From Siphonobacter sp047605205 (GTDB taxonomy: Bacteria; Bacteroidota; Bacteroidia; Cytophagales; Spirosomataceae): a DNA stretch of 22,455 bases. Shown here in pieces: positions 10,872 through 18,270 of this stretch (within the stretch, counting starts at the first letter, position 1; each line of letters opens with the position of its first letter). A program made the translations under genes and the position numbers. The notes below the pieces were generated by a model, which had not been told where the DNA came from, searched no databases, and saw nothing but the letters and a program-made list of their open reading frames with translations. Location of the stretch: the NCBI GenBank assembly GCA_047605205.1, contig JASGGE010000057.1, positions 1-22,455 of the forward strand, read 5' to 3'.

Positions 10872-10913
10872 AAAGGTCGTGAAGTGTATGTATCCTTATA
10901 CTTCATGACCTTT
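10872..10913 (+). terminator. Hairpin terminator after susD2
   Basis: Imperfect inverted repeat AAAGGTCGTGAAGTGTAT / ATACTTCATGACCTTT with G-T pairs, followed by TATTATTTT. It sits 19 bases after the susD2 stop and about 40 bases before the first amidohydrolase. It may end the susCD transcript or attenuate readthrough into the hydrolase genes. Confidence 0.75.
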
Positions 10914-10955
10914 ATTATTTTAGTACTACTGAATCAAAACTGATTTCATTGCCTT

Positions 10956-12389
10956 ATGAAAAAAGTCATCCTGACTGGATTATCCCTGATTGTTTCCTGT
11001 ACTCTTTATGCCCAGTCTTCTACAGAAGTTCTTAATGCTCTTGAAAAAAAATCCTCCTATTATGGAACCATTTCCAAGAAAATCTGGGATTATGCAGAAG
11101 TGGGTTACCAGGAAACCAAAAGCTCTACTTTGCTACAGGATGAGCTAAAGAAAGAGGGGTTTAGTATTAAAGCCGGTGTAGCGGGTATTCCTACTGCTTT
11201 TATTGCTACTTATGGCAGTGGCAAACCCGTTATTAGTATTTTGGCTGAATATGATGCTCTTCCTGGCTTAGCTCAACAGGCTGTCCCGGAACGTAGCCCT
11301 ATTGAAGGCCAACGAGCAGGCCATGCTTGTGGTCATCATTTATTTGGTACAGGTTCTACCGCTGCGGCTATTGCTGTTAAAGACTGGCTTAAACAGTCCG
11401 GTAAATCGGGCACTATTCAATTAATCGGTACACCTGCCGAAGAAGGTGGCTCCGGTAAGGTGTATATGGTTCGTGACGGTATTTTTGATAATACTGATGT
11501 AGTCTTACACTGGCACCCTGGTGATGAAAATGCGGCAAACCCTTCTTCCTCTCTGGCAAATATTTCCGGGAAATTTCGCTTTTATGGCGTTTCGGCTCAC
11601 GCAGCTGCGGCTCCTGACCGAGGTCGCTCCGCTCTCGATGGCGTTGAAGCAATGAACGATATGGTGAACATGATGCGGGAGCATATTCCCTCCGATACGC
11701 GGGTTCATTACATCATTACGAAAGGCGGAGAAGCTCCTAATGTAGTGCCTGATTTTGCAGAAGTATATTACTATGCCCGCCATAAAGACCGTACTGTACT
11801 GCAAAATGTCTGGAAACGTATTACCAAGGCCGCTGAAGGAGCTGCCTTAGGAACTGAAACCCGCATGGAGCTAGAAGTTATCGGAGGCGTGTATAACCTG
11901 CTATCAGTAGAGACCTTAGCAAGTGTCATGCACAAAAATCTTCAGACCGTTGGCGGATTTACCTATACCGATGAAGAGAAGAAATTTGCTGACAAAATTT
12001 CTGAAACATTTGGTGCTTCCTTTGGCTCAATAACCCGGCCTGGCTCAAACCAGATCGCTCCTTTCTCTGCCGCCAGTTTATTAGGCTCCGCTTCAACAGA
12101 CGTAGGTGACGTAAGTTGGGTAGTTCCAACGGTTGGGTTAACCGCTGCCACCTGGGTGCCTGGCACAGCCGCCCATAGCTGGCAGGCTGTTGCGGCAGGT
12201 GGTACCAGCATTGGCGTAAAAGGAATGATGGTAGCTGCCAAGACCATTGCTCTAACCGCCATTGATCTCTATAATGACCCTGCTCTGATTAAAAAAGCTC
12301 ACCAGGAATGGGAAGAGGCCCGGGGCAAGAATTTCCATTACGAAGCTTTATTAGGTAACCGTAAACCCGCCTTAGATTACCGTAAATAA
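10956..12389 (+). CDS. Exported M20-family amidohydrolase, AbgB-like (copy 1)
   Basis: Zinc-dependent hydrolase of the M20 peptidase/amidohydrolase family. Length and layout are closest to the p-aminobenzoyl-glutamate hydrolase subunit AbgB. It would cleave an amide or N-acyl bond in the periplasm. Visible metal-site features are LAEYDALPG (Asp100), GHACGHHLFG (His123, His127), the acidic pair in PAEEGG (Glu162/Glu163), LHWHPG (His185/His187) and GTAAHSW (His407). The lid/dimerisation domain begins around residue 206 (FRFYGVSAHAAAAPDRGRSALDG). The N-terminus is a signal peptide. Cleavage may fall after LYA near residue 19, or Cys15 in IVSC may be lipidated; the sequence does not decide. It begins 103 bases after susD2 and is followed 39 bases later by its paralogue. 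The context suggests it processes whatever SusC/SusD bring in. Confidence 0.9.
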   Translation: MKKVILTGLSLIVSCTLYAQSSTEVLNALEKKSSYYGTISKKIWDYAEVGYQETKSSTLLQDELKKEGFSIKAGVAGIPTAFIATYGSGKPVISILAEYDALPGLAQQAVPERSPIEGQRAGHACGHHLFGTGSTAAAIAVKDWLKQSGKSGTIQLIGTPAEEGGSGKVYMVRDGIFDNTDVVLHWHPGDENAANPSSSLANISGKFRFYGVSAHAAAAPDRGRSALDGVEAMNDMVNMMREHIPSDTRVHYIITKGGEAPNVVPDFAEVYYYARHKDRTVLQNVWKRITKAAEGAALGTETRMELEVIGGVYNLLSVETLASVMHKNLQTVGGFTYTDEEKKFADKISETFGASFGSITRPGSNQIAPFSAASLLGSASTDVGDVSWVVPTVGLTAATWVPGTAAHSWQAVAAGGTSIGVKGMMVAAKTIALTAIDLYNDPALIKKAHQEWEEARGKNFHYEALLGNRKPALDYRK

Positions 12390-12428
12390 AATAGTATCTT
12401 CCCTGTATTAACCAAAACATTCTTGATT

Positions 12429-13880
12429 ATGAAAAAATACGCCTATGCCTTGCTGCTACTCGCCTGTAGCTTAACAAGCCAGGCTCAGGACGAGAAAGAC
12501 AAACAACTCATCATTAATCAAATTGATAAGAAGTATGTCGATTATTGTCAGGTTGCCCGGCAAATCTGGGGATTTGCAGAACTAGGTTATTTAGAATCAA
12601 AAAGCTCTGCTTTGCTTCAGGAAACATTAAAAAAAGCCGGGTTTCAGGTAAAGTCTGGTGTAGCCGATATTCCCACTGCTTTCGTTGCCTCGTATGGTAG
12701 TGGTAAACCCGTTATTGGTATTCTTGCAGAATTTGATGCCCTCCCTGGTCTTTCTCAGGATAGTGTCCCCGTAAAGAAGCCCATTATTAACGGCGGCTCA
12801 GGGCATGGCTGCGGTCATAACCTATTCGGCACTGCCTCTATGGCTGCGGCTATCGCCATCAAAGACTGGATGCTACAAACTAAGCAGGCGGGCACCATTC
12901 GATTATACGGAACTCCTGCCGAAGAAGGTGGCGGCGGAAAAGTATTTATGGCTCGTAGTGGTTTATTTGACGACGTAGACGCCGTTTTGCATTGGCACCC
13001 AGGCACTAATAACAATGCTTCTGCCAGCACCTGTTTAGCCGTAAAATCAGGCCTATTCCGTTTTTACGGAAAAACTGCCCACGCCGCCGCTGCTCCTGAC
13101 CGAGGCCGCTCCGCTCTCGATGGCGTTGAAGCTATGAATTACATGGTTAACCTCATGCGTGAACACATTCCCGAAAAATCTCGTATTCACTACGTCATTA
13201 CAAAAGGTGGATTAGCCGCTAATGTGGTTCCTGATTTTGCAGAAGTAGAGTACGTCATCCGCCACCCGGATGTCGAAGAAACTGAAAAAATATGGAATCG
13301 GGTGGTAGAAGCCGCCAAAGGTGCCGCCCAGGGAACCGGCACCAAAGTGGAATTTGAGATTCAGTCTGGACTTTATAACATCCTCCCCAACGAAACCCTT
13401 GCCAAAGTGATGGATGCCAGCTTGCGTAAAGTAGGCGGTGTTATCTATACGCCCGAAGAAACCCAATTTGCCAATAAGTTACGTGAATCATTTGATGAGA
13501 AGGTTCCTCCTTTAAGTGAGGCAGCCGAGGTACAACCCCTCAAAATGGGTTATTTTCCAGCTTCCAGTGACGTAGGTGACGTAAGCTGGTTAGTGCCCAC
13601 AGCGGGTTTATCAACCGCCACCTGGGTACCTGGTACCGCTGCCCATACCTGGCAGGCTGTTGCTGCCGATGGCATGAGTATTGGCTTCAAAGGAATGACC
13701 AATGCCGCCAAAACCATCGGATTATCTGGTATGGAACTTTTCAAGAACCCAGCCGTAATCAAACAGGCAAAAGAAGAATTAATAAAGCGTAGAGGGGCCG
13801 AATTTCAGTATAAGCCCATCATTGGTTTTGATCAGAAACCCCCTCTTGATTTCCGCAAAAATGCGGTTGTTACAAAGTAA
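12429..13880 (+). CDS. Exported M20-family amidohydrolase, AbgB-like (copy 2)
   Basis: Tandem paralogue of the preceding gene, 483 residues from the ATG at 12429. A TTG two codons earlier at 12423 is in frame but less likely. The signal peptide MKKYAYALLLLACSLTSQAQ is cleaved near SQA-Q. Catalytic features are conserved: ILAEFDALPG (Asp103), SGHGCGHNLFG (His126, His130), PAEEGG (Glu165/Glu166), LHWHPG and GTAAHTW. GHGCGHN is the form expected of AbgB-type enzymes, whereas copy 1 has GHACGHH. The two copies differ across most of their length, so they may divide substrates between them. The gene ends the rightward operon and is followed by a perfect hairpin. Confidence 0.9.
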   Translation: MKKYAYALLLLACSLTSQAQDEKDKQLIINQIDKKYVDYCQVARQIWGFAELGYLESKSSALLQETLKKAGFQVKSGVADIPTAFVASYGSGKPVIGILAEFDALPGLSQDSVPVKKPIINGGSGHGCGHNLFGTASMAAAIAIKDWMLQTKQAGTIRLYGTPAEEGGGGKVFMARSGLFDDVDAVLHWHPGTNNNASASTCLAVKSGLFRFYGKTAHAAAAPDRGRSALDGVEAMNYMVNLMREHIPEKSRIHYVITKGGLAANVVPDFAEVEYVIRHPDVEETEKIWNRVVEAAKGAAQGTGTKVEFEIQSGLYNILPNETLAKVMDASLRKVGGVIYTPEETQFANKLRESFDEKVPPLSEAAEVQPLKMGYFPASSDVGDVSWLVPTAGLSTATWVPGTAAHTWQAVAADGMSIGFKGMTNAAKTIGLSGMELFKNPAVIKQAKEELIKRRGAEFQYKPIIGFDQKPPLDFRKNAVVTK

Positions 13881-13896
13881 TCTACTTATTTCTCTA

Positions 13897-13928
13897 TTAA
13901 AAACCACGTTGAATAACGTGGTTTTTAA
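13897..13928. terminator. Bidirectional terminator between the amidohydrolase and the XRE regulator
   Basis: Perfect 14-bp inverted repeat TTAAAAACCACGTT / AACGTGGTTTTTAA with a GAAT loop. It has T-runs on both strands and lies between convergent genes, so it can stop transcription from either side. Confidence 0.9.
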
Positions 13929-13934
13929 GTTGCT

Positions 13935-14162
13935 TTAATAATCTTTAACCAGATTCTGTATCCACATCTCTTCACCAATTAGAGATTTGAGAGGAATCCT
14001 TAGTATTTCAGCCAATTTAAGTTGTTGCTCGAATAAAGGTGTGCCTTTCCCAACCTCCCAACCACTATACGTACTTTGAGAAACGCCTAGCTTTTCTGCC
14101 ACTTCCTGCTGCGAAAGCCGAAGCTGCCGGCGAGCCTTAATTAACATACTGTCCTTGTCCAT
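13935..14162 (-). CDS. Small XRE-family helix-turn-helix transcriptional regulator
   Basis: A 75-residue protein that is almost entirely one Cro/C1-type DNA-binding domain. The helix-turn-helix is LSQQEVAEKLGVSQSTYSGWE (about residues 15-35, shown with its flanks), followed by the usual third and fourth helices to about residue 65. There is no sensor domain. A start at M6 (14147) is also possible. The gene points away from the peptide cassettes and is convergent with the amidohydrolase operon, from which it is separated by a terminator. It shares the intergenic region 14163-14576 with the first peptide gene. It may therefore regulate itself or the peptide block, but no direct evidence shows its target. 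Confidence 0.85.
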   Translation of the reverse strand: MDKDSMLIKARRQLRLSQQEVAEKLGVSQSTYSGWEVGKGTPLFEQQLKLAEILRIPLKSLIGEEMWIQNLVKDY

Positions 14163-14250
14163 ATACTTACATTCAGTCAGACACTATTAGTTTATATCTT
14201 GCAATAATACTTAAAATACCTAAATTAGAAAAAACCGAATAGTAAGTATA
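14162..14250. promoter_or_regulatory. Separated inverted repeat near the regulator start, possible operator
   Basis: TATACTTAC at 14162-14170 recurs as its exact reverse complement GTAAGTATA at 14242-14250. The first half-site touches the start codon of the XRE gene. It could be a pair of operator half-sites for autoregulation. In AT-rich DNA a 9-base match may also arise by chance. The rest of 14163-14416 shows no supported gene. Confidence 0.25.
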
Positions 14251-14416
14251 AAACACAAGAAACTATTGTGCAGGTTACTCCTGATAAATAATCCGATAAT
14301 AGAGCATGCCCATAAACAGAGTTTACCTATTGATTATCAATAACTTACATATCTACTTAAGCATTATTTATCCACAAGACGAATTAAATATCCTCATACT
14401 CAAAATGCCACAAATT

Positions 14417-14605
14417 AATATTCCTAATAAATACTTAATAATTTTTAACAAAAATCTTTTAATTATCATTACTCAACTAATTACCTTTATTGCGTTTTAT
14501 ACCTTCTTTTGATCCATCAGTTCAAAGTATTACACGAAGTAGTATCGGAAACTGTAGAACATTAATACTTAATTTCATGAAAAGATTATCATTAGAAGAA
14601 TTAAA
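14417..14605 (+). repeat. Direct repeat copy 1: upstream region plus leader codons of peptide 1
   Basis: A 189-base segment, from AATATTCCTAAT to the tenth leader codon, that recurs nearly unchanged at 15608-15797. The match covers about 160 bases before the start codon and the codons for MKRLSLEELK. It presumably carries the shared promoter and 5' untranslated region. Confidence 0.9.
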
Positions 14606-14741
14606 AAATCAAGCTAGCTTAGCTGAGAAAAGTACAAAAGATCTTGAATCTATTAAAGGAGGTGATTTGGATCTTTGCCATTATATAGATGTTATTGTAG
14701 ATGGACTTATACGAGGCTTAACGACTCCTAAACAACAATAA
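14577..14741 (+). CDS. Double-glycine-leader secreted peptide precursor (peptide 1)
   Basis: A 54-residue precursor. The ATG at 14577 is chosen because the leader MKRLSLEELK is shared exactly with peptide 2; a longer in-frame start at 14490 is unlikely. The leader ends ...LESIKGG at residue 29, with L at -7, I at -4 and GG at -2/-1. This is the pattern cut by C39 peptidases of exporter ABC transporters. It resembles the Bacteroidota GG/KxGG natural-product and bacteriocin precursors. The predicted core has 25 residues, starts D-L-D-L-C-H, has one cysteine, and is acidic to hydrophobic with a basic tail. A strong hairpin starts at the stop codon and a CPBP membrane protease follows. The function is not proven; a secreted modified or unmodified bacteriocin-like peptide is the best guess. 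Confidence 0.75.
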   Translation: MKRLSLEELKNQASLAEKSTKDLESIKGGDLDLCHYIDVIVDGLIRGLTTPKQQ

Positions 14742-14786
14742 ATAACTTTAACTTCGCAGGAATATTCCTGCGAAGTTAAAGTTATT
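14741..14786 (+). terminator. Strong hairpin between peptide 1 and its CPBP protease
   Basis: A 46-base perfect palindrome (core TTCGCAGGAATATTCCTGCGAA) that begins at the last base of the peptide stop codon, giving a 21-bp stem with a 4-base loop. It ends 21 bases before the CPBP start. It likely terminates most peptide transcripts or stabilises their 3' ends, keeping the protease at a lower level. Confidence 0.85.
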
Positions 14787-14807
14787 TACACGCAAATTTT
14801 TATTTAT

Positions 14808-15536
14808 ATGATAACTTTTTTTAAAAAAATAACATTTTACATTAATGAAATATTTATATACATAAAAACAGGAAATACAAAACAAATAAATATCGAAAAC
14901 ACAATTGGAATAATATTCTATTTATATATTATAATTGCATTCGTATCATTAGTATTAATATTAATTATTTATCTAGTATTAAACACATTTAATATACCAC
15001 TCCCTAACAGTAACCTGTCTGATTTACAAGTATTAGAATTCAATAAAATATTAATAGTATGCATTATAGCTCCTATTACTGAAGAATTATGTTTTCGTTT
15101 ACCGTTAGTATATTCTAAATTAAATTTATCACTATCTGTCTTTTTTTTTAGTTATTTTATTTCAAGTGACATATCAAAATCAGGCCATTATGAACTAAAC
15201 AATTACACAACAATAAAATTAATTATTGCAGCAATAATCTCTATATCTTTTTTTCTTAATCTAAAATATTGTAAGGCTTTTGATTTAAAAATAAATACAA
15301 TGTGGGCCAATAACTCTAAAATAATTATGTATGCATCATCTATTCTATTCGCACTCGCACATGCATTCAATTTTTATATTCCCATAAATCAACTATTTTT
15401 AATTCCTTTATTAACACTACCACAATTATCATATGGCATCATATTAAGTTATTCCAGAATAAAATATTCTATATATTATTCTATTTTATTACATATAATG
15501 ATTAATACAATACCGACTATTCTCCGTCTTCGTTAG
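14808..15536 (+). CDS. CPBP-family intramembrane metalloprotease (copy 1), candidate immunity or processing protein
   Basis: A 242-residue multi-pass membrane protein with the three signature motifs of the CPBP (CAAX protease/bacteriocin-processing, Abi) family: EExxxR in TEELCFRLPL (Glu92, Glu93, Arg97), FxxxH in FALAHAFNF (Phe181, His185) and HxxxN in LLHIMINT (His229, Asn233). All proposed catalytic residues are present. Members of this family in peptide-bacteriocin loci commonly confer self-immunity or process the peptide. Here the gene directly follows a double-glycine-leader peptide gene, separated by a hairpin, which fits that role. The DNA is extremely AT-rich compared with the uptake genes to the left, suggesting acquisition by transfer. 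A short palindromic repeat lies 30 bases downstream. Confidence 0.85.
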   Translation: MITFFKKITFYINEIFIYIKTGNTKQINIENTIGIIFYLYIIIAFVSLVLILIIYLVLNTFNIPLPNSNLSDLQVLEFNKILIVCIIAPITEELCFRLPLVYSKLNLSLSVFFFSYFISSDISKSGHYELNNYTTIKLIIAAIISISFFLNLKYCKAFDLKINTMWANNSKIIMYASSILFALAHAFNFYIPINQLFLIPLLTLPQLSYGIILSYSRIKYSIYYSILLHIMINTIPTILRLR

Positions 15537-15566
15537 TTTCTTTAATTATACAATCATGAAATTACC

Positions 15567-15608
15567 GTCGTTGATGGTGCTTAACGAAGCGTAAGCAACA
15601 ACAGCTGA
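15567..15608 (+). repeat. Palindromic repeat, copy A, at the 3' end of CPBP copy 1
   Basis: Imperfect hairpin with arms GTTG.../...CAAC around CTTAACGAAGCG. It aligns with copy C along about 41 bases, with roughly seven differences, and with copy B in the opposite orientation. It lies 30 bases after the CPBP gene and directly abuts the start of the second direct repeat at 15608. Confidence 0.75.
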
Positions 15609-15797
15609 ATATTCCTAATGTAAACTTAATAATTTTTAACAAAAATCTTATAATTATTATTACTCAACTAATTAGCTTTATTGCGTTTTATACCTTTTTT
15701 TGATCCATCAGTTCAAAGTATTACACGAAGTAGTATCGGAAACTATAGAACTATTAATACTTAATTTCATGAAAAGATTATCATTAGAAGAATTAAA
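15608..15797 (+). repeat. Direct repeat copy 2: upstream region plus leader codons of peptide 2
   Basis: Near-identical copy of 14417-14605 with about ten substitutions and a one-base insertion (GAACTATTAATAC against GAACATTAATAC). Similarity stops sharply after the AAATTAAA-type end of the tenth leader codon, where the two peptides diverge. Confidence 0.9.
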
Positions 15798-15936
15798 GGC
15801 CGGAGCAAAACTATTTAATCTCGAAGCCATTAAAGGAGGCGATACAAACAGTTGCCATATTGAAAATCCAAAACCTAATGCGAATGTTTGCCCTGCAGAT
15901 GGCACAAAAGTATCATCAGGAGGGCTTTCTGTTTGA
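15769..15936 (+). CDS. Double-glycine-leader secreted peptide precursor (peptide 2)
   Basis: A 55-residue precursor. The ATG at 15769 opens the same leader, MKRLSLEELK, as peptide 1, and the leader ends ...LEAIKGG at residue 24 (five residues shorter than in peptide 1). The predicted 31-residue core begins D-T-N-S-C-H, shares the D-x3-C-H start with peptide 1, has a second cysteine (NVCPADG) and a Gly/Ser-rich tail. Otherwise it is unlike the peptide 1 core. This pattern of a conserved leader with a variable core is typical of exported ribosomal peptide families. The two cysteines could form a disulfide or be modified. A hairpin and a lipoprotein metalloprotease follow. Confidence 0.75.
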   Translation: MKRLSLEELKAGAKLFNLEAIKGGDTNSCHIENPKPNANVCPADGTKVSSGGLSV

Positions 15937-15948
15937 AATAGCAAATAC

Positions 15949-15983
15949 TACTTAAAAGACTGTTACATGCAGTCTTTTAAGTA
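15949..15983 (+). terminator. Hairpin between peptide 2 and its metalloprotease
   Basis: Perfect 14-bp inverted repeat TACTTAAAAGACTG / CAGTCTTTTAAGTA with a 7-base loop, 12 bases after the peptide stop and 15 bases before the next start. It has the same position as the hairpin after peptide 1, but an unrelated sequence. Confidence 0.8.
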
Positions 15984-15998
15984 TCAATATTTACCAAT

Positions 15999-17153
15999 AT
16001 GAGATTTTTATTAAATATATTATTCGTTTGCTCATTTTTTTCTGCTTGTTCTCAATCATATAAAAACGCAGAAAAACAAATCATTTTTATAAATCCTTCT
16101 TCAGTTATTAACAACAATGATCCTGAAGTAAAAATGGTATTATCTACCTGGGAAAAATATCTTCAAACAAAAGATTCTCTATATGAATATAATCCATATT
16201 GGTCTAGCATAGAATATAAAAACAAAAAATATCCTGATCTTTTTTATAAAGATATAAACCACTCAACACTATTTAATATAAAAAATTATTACAAACCCAC
16301 TGTATTATCTGTTGAGAAGGTGGATAGTTCTTACATCATAAAAACTTTATTTGCAAGCGGAGAAAAAGATAACGGATTCAATAGGGTATCTGCAATTTTA
16401 AATATTGAGGCAATAAAGGAAAATAACGAATGGCGTTTAAAATCAATGGAAGATCGAATTTTAAAAAGTTTATACAAACAATATAACAGCAAAGAAATAA
16501 CATATTACTATCACAAAGACCATGTTTTAGATACTTTGCTTTGCAGTAAATTTAACATTGAAAATAATAAATTAGCACATATATTTCAAACAAACACAAT
16601 AAATGTAAAATATTTTTTATGTAAAAAAAATAAAGAAATTCAAAAAATAAAAGGCTTTGATTTTGCAAATTCAATGGGCTATCCTAATCAAATTAGTGGT
16701 TTAGCAGAGCCACTAAATAACATTATTTACGCGGGCAATGATAGTGAATGGTATTTACATGAGTTAGTACATCTTTATGTATATAAATTATATGGGAGCA
16801 ATGTAAATAATTGCATAAATGAAGGTATAGCTACTTATTATGGCGGTAGCTTGGGCAATACTTTAGAATATCATTTGCATAAGGTTGCTTTATATGTTAA
16901 AAACAATCCCGTAGACTTTTCAAACTTATCTAAATTAGAGCGTATTGATGACGAGACAAATTTTCAATACACTATAGGTGGTTTATTGTGCAAGACTATC
17001 GACACAAAACTAGGTTTCAATGGAATAAAAAAACTATTGGCTTTAAAAGGAGATAGCGATGAATTGTTATGGAGCATAATACAAGAATTATTAAATATAA
17101 AAAATAGTAATTTTAATGATTTTATTCATAATGAACTGAATAAATACAATTAA
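15999..17153 (+). CDS. Lipoprotein with a gluzincin (HExxH...E) metalloprotease domain
   Basis: A 384-residue protein with a lipoprotein signal peptide (MRFLLNILFVCSFFSAC, Cys17), so it is anchored in an envelope membrane. Residues 25-200 are not recognised. The C-terminal half has a zinc-protease site: WYLHELVHLYV (His254, Glu255, His258) followed by NEGIATYYGG, with Glu275 as the probable third zinc ligand. This is the layout of gluzincin or peptidase-MA-like domains. The gene follows the second double-glycine peptide and a hairpin, just as a CPBP protease follows the first. It may degrade or trim the peptide outside the cytoplasm (immunity or maturation). That role is inferred from position only. 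The DNA is very AT-rich. Confidence 0.7.
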   Translation: MRFLLNILFVCSFFSACSQSYKNAEKQIIFINPSSVINNNDPEVKMVLSTWEKYLQTKDSLYEYNPYWSSIEYKNKKYPDLFYKDINHSTLFNIKNYYKPTVLSVEKVDSSYIIKTLFASGEKDNGFNRVSAILNIEAIKENNEWRLKSMEDRILKSLYKQYNSKEITYYYHKDHVLDTLLCSKFNIENNKLAHIFQTNTINVKYFLCKKNKEIQKIKGFDFANSMGYPNQISGLAEPLNNIIYAGNDSEWYLHELVHLYVYKLYGSNVNNCINEGIATYYGGSLGNTLEYHLHKVALYVKNNPVDFSNLSKLERIDDETNFQYTIGGLLCKTIDTKLGFNGIKKLLALKGDSDELLWSIIQELLNIKNSNFNDFIHNELNKYN

Positions 17154-17161
17154 TTTAGATC

Positions 17162-17353
17162 ATGAAAAATACAATCGGAGCATTACTCGCTTTATTTGTT
17201 ATTGTCTGCACATGTGTAATTGTGTGGCTACTTTTGAATGGTACTCCTACATTCGTATTGTTGATTCAAACATTCGTAACATTAGTCCCAGCGTCAATAT
17301 TCTATGCCTACTTTCGTAAGAAGCCATCAAATAAGCACAAAAATGCAAGCTAG
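17162..17353 (+). CDS. Small two-helix membrane protein
   Basis: A 63-residue protein starting 8 bases after the metalloprotease stop, so probably translated from the same mRNA. It has two predicted transmembrane helices (about residues 5-27 and 31-51) and a short basic tail (RKKPSNKHKNAS). No family is recognised. Small two-helix proteins next to bacteriocin genes are often immunity proteins, but nothing in the sequence proves that here. Between it and the next gene, 17354-17598 contains only weak hairpins and palindromic repeat copy B. Confidence 0.6.
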   Translation: MKNTIGALLALFVIVCTCVIVWLLLNGTPTFVLLIQTFVTLVPASIFYAYFRKKPSNKHKNAS

Positions 17354-17513
17354 ATTTTCGTTAGTGTTTAGTGAAGTCAACTTGATTATGTAGCATGATG
17401 AGTAATGAAACCAAAGCAGTCCTGATTTAATTCGTAAAACTGCACATTGGAAAAGAATACTTTTTCGGAAAACTCTGCCCGTTTCTAGTCTGATTGTATA
17501 AGACTATTCAATA

Positions 17514-17553
17514 GGTTGTTGGTGACGCTTCGCTAAACACCAACAACGGCGGA
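17514..17553 (-). repeat. Palindromic repeat, copy B (inverted relative to A and C)
   Basis: Perfect 10-bp arms GTTGTTGGTG (17515-17524) and CACCAACAAC (17538-17547) around ACGCTTCGCTAAA. Read on the minus strand it matches the TTAACGAAG-centred core of copies A and C. It lies between the second peptide cassette and the decayed CPBP gene. Confidence 0.8.
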
Positions 17554-17598
17554 AACAATTATAATATTATTAATAATCTGTACAATAGATAAATAATC

Positions 17599-18253
17599 AT
17601 GTTAAATCGTATTTATATAATCATTAAATTTATTATCTTATTATTTGTGACTGGCATTAGCTGTCATCTATTTGCAAATAATATATTAGCACATATTGGC
17701 AAAAATCTTTCATTAAGTATTCATATTCCTGCAAGTTATCAAGAAAGCAAATTTATTTTCATCATTATTACAGTTTTATTAGGACCTGTTTTAGAAGAAA
17801 TTTCATTTAGACTACCACTAGTTTTTAGTATAAAAAAATTTTATTATCTACTACATTAATTATAGACATTATAATAGTAAAATGGTTCGGTTTAAATATA
17901 TATAGTATTTTATCTTTTTTCATATTTATATTTTCAGTTTTATTACTTAACTTAAATATGGGTTCAATTTTAAATGTTATAAATTTTAGTAAAATTCATT
18001 TTTTTATAAAAAAAACACAATCGTATTAGTTACGATTTACTCTTTTATATTTGGCATACTCCATATAAATAATTACAAAATATCCAGTATAAATGTTTTT
18101 ACTGCATTAATTATCACTTTACCTCAAACGTCAATAGGAGTTATTCTCAGCTATGTCAGAATAAAATATGGAATCTATTTTTAAATAGTTCTGCACATTA
18201 TTAATAATTTTTTAATGATGATTTTAGTATCAACTCACTACGTTTTAAAATGA
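17599..18253 (+). pseudogene. Decayed CPBP-family intramembrane protease (copy 2)
   Basis: The open frame at 17599-17859 gives the N-terminus of a CPBP protein with the first motif (LEEISFRLPLVFS). It then stops. The rest can be followed in other frames: positions 17859-18020 encode hydrophobic helices in one frame, and about 18016-18253 encode IFGILHINN (FxxxH motif), TLPQTSIGVILSYVRIKYGIY and VLHIINN (HxxxN motif) in another. These correspond segment by segment to the intact CPBP protein upstream. Three lesions explain it: a frameshift in the A7 run near 17832-17838, a second in the T7/A8 runs near 17999-18015, and an in-frame TAA at 18182-18184 where the homologue has Ser. No leader-peptide gene precedes it. 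It is a relic of a third peptide/protease cassette. Two of the three lesions are in homopolymers, so sequence errors contribute uncertainty. Confidence 0.8.
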
Positions 18254-18270
18254 AATTTAATATTATTTTA

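Noticed and set aside
14306..14512. Open frame of 68 codons before peptide 1
   Set aside because: It is low-complexity Ile/Asn/Leu sequence from AT-rich DNA. Its second half lies in the duplicated upstream region; the other copy has the same frame but no start codon, so it is unlikely to be a gene.
15708..15944. Leftward open frame opposite peptide 2
   Set aside because: It is the antisense shadow of the peptide gene and its duplicated upstream region; no family features.
17486..17506. Weak hairpin TAGTCT/AGACTA after the small membrane protein
   Set aside because: Only six base pairs with a nine-base loop and no T-run, too weak to call a terminator.
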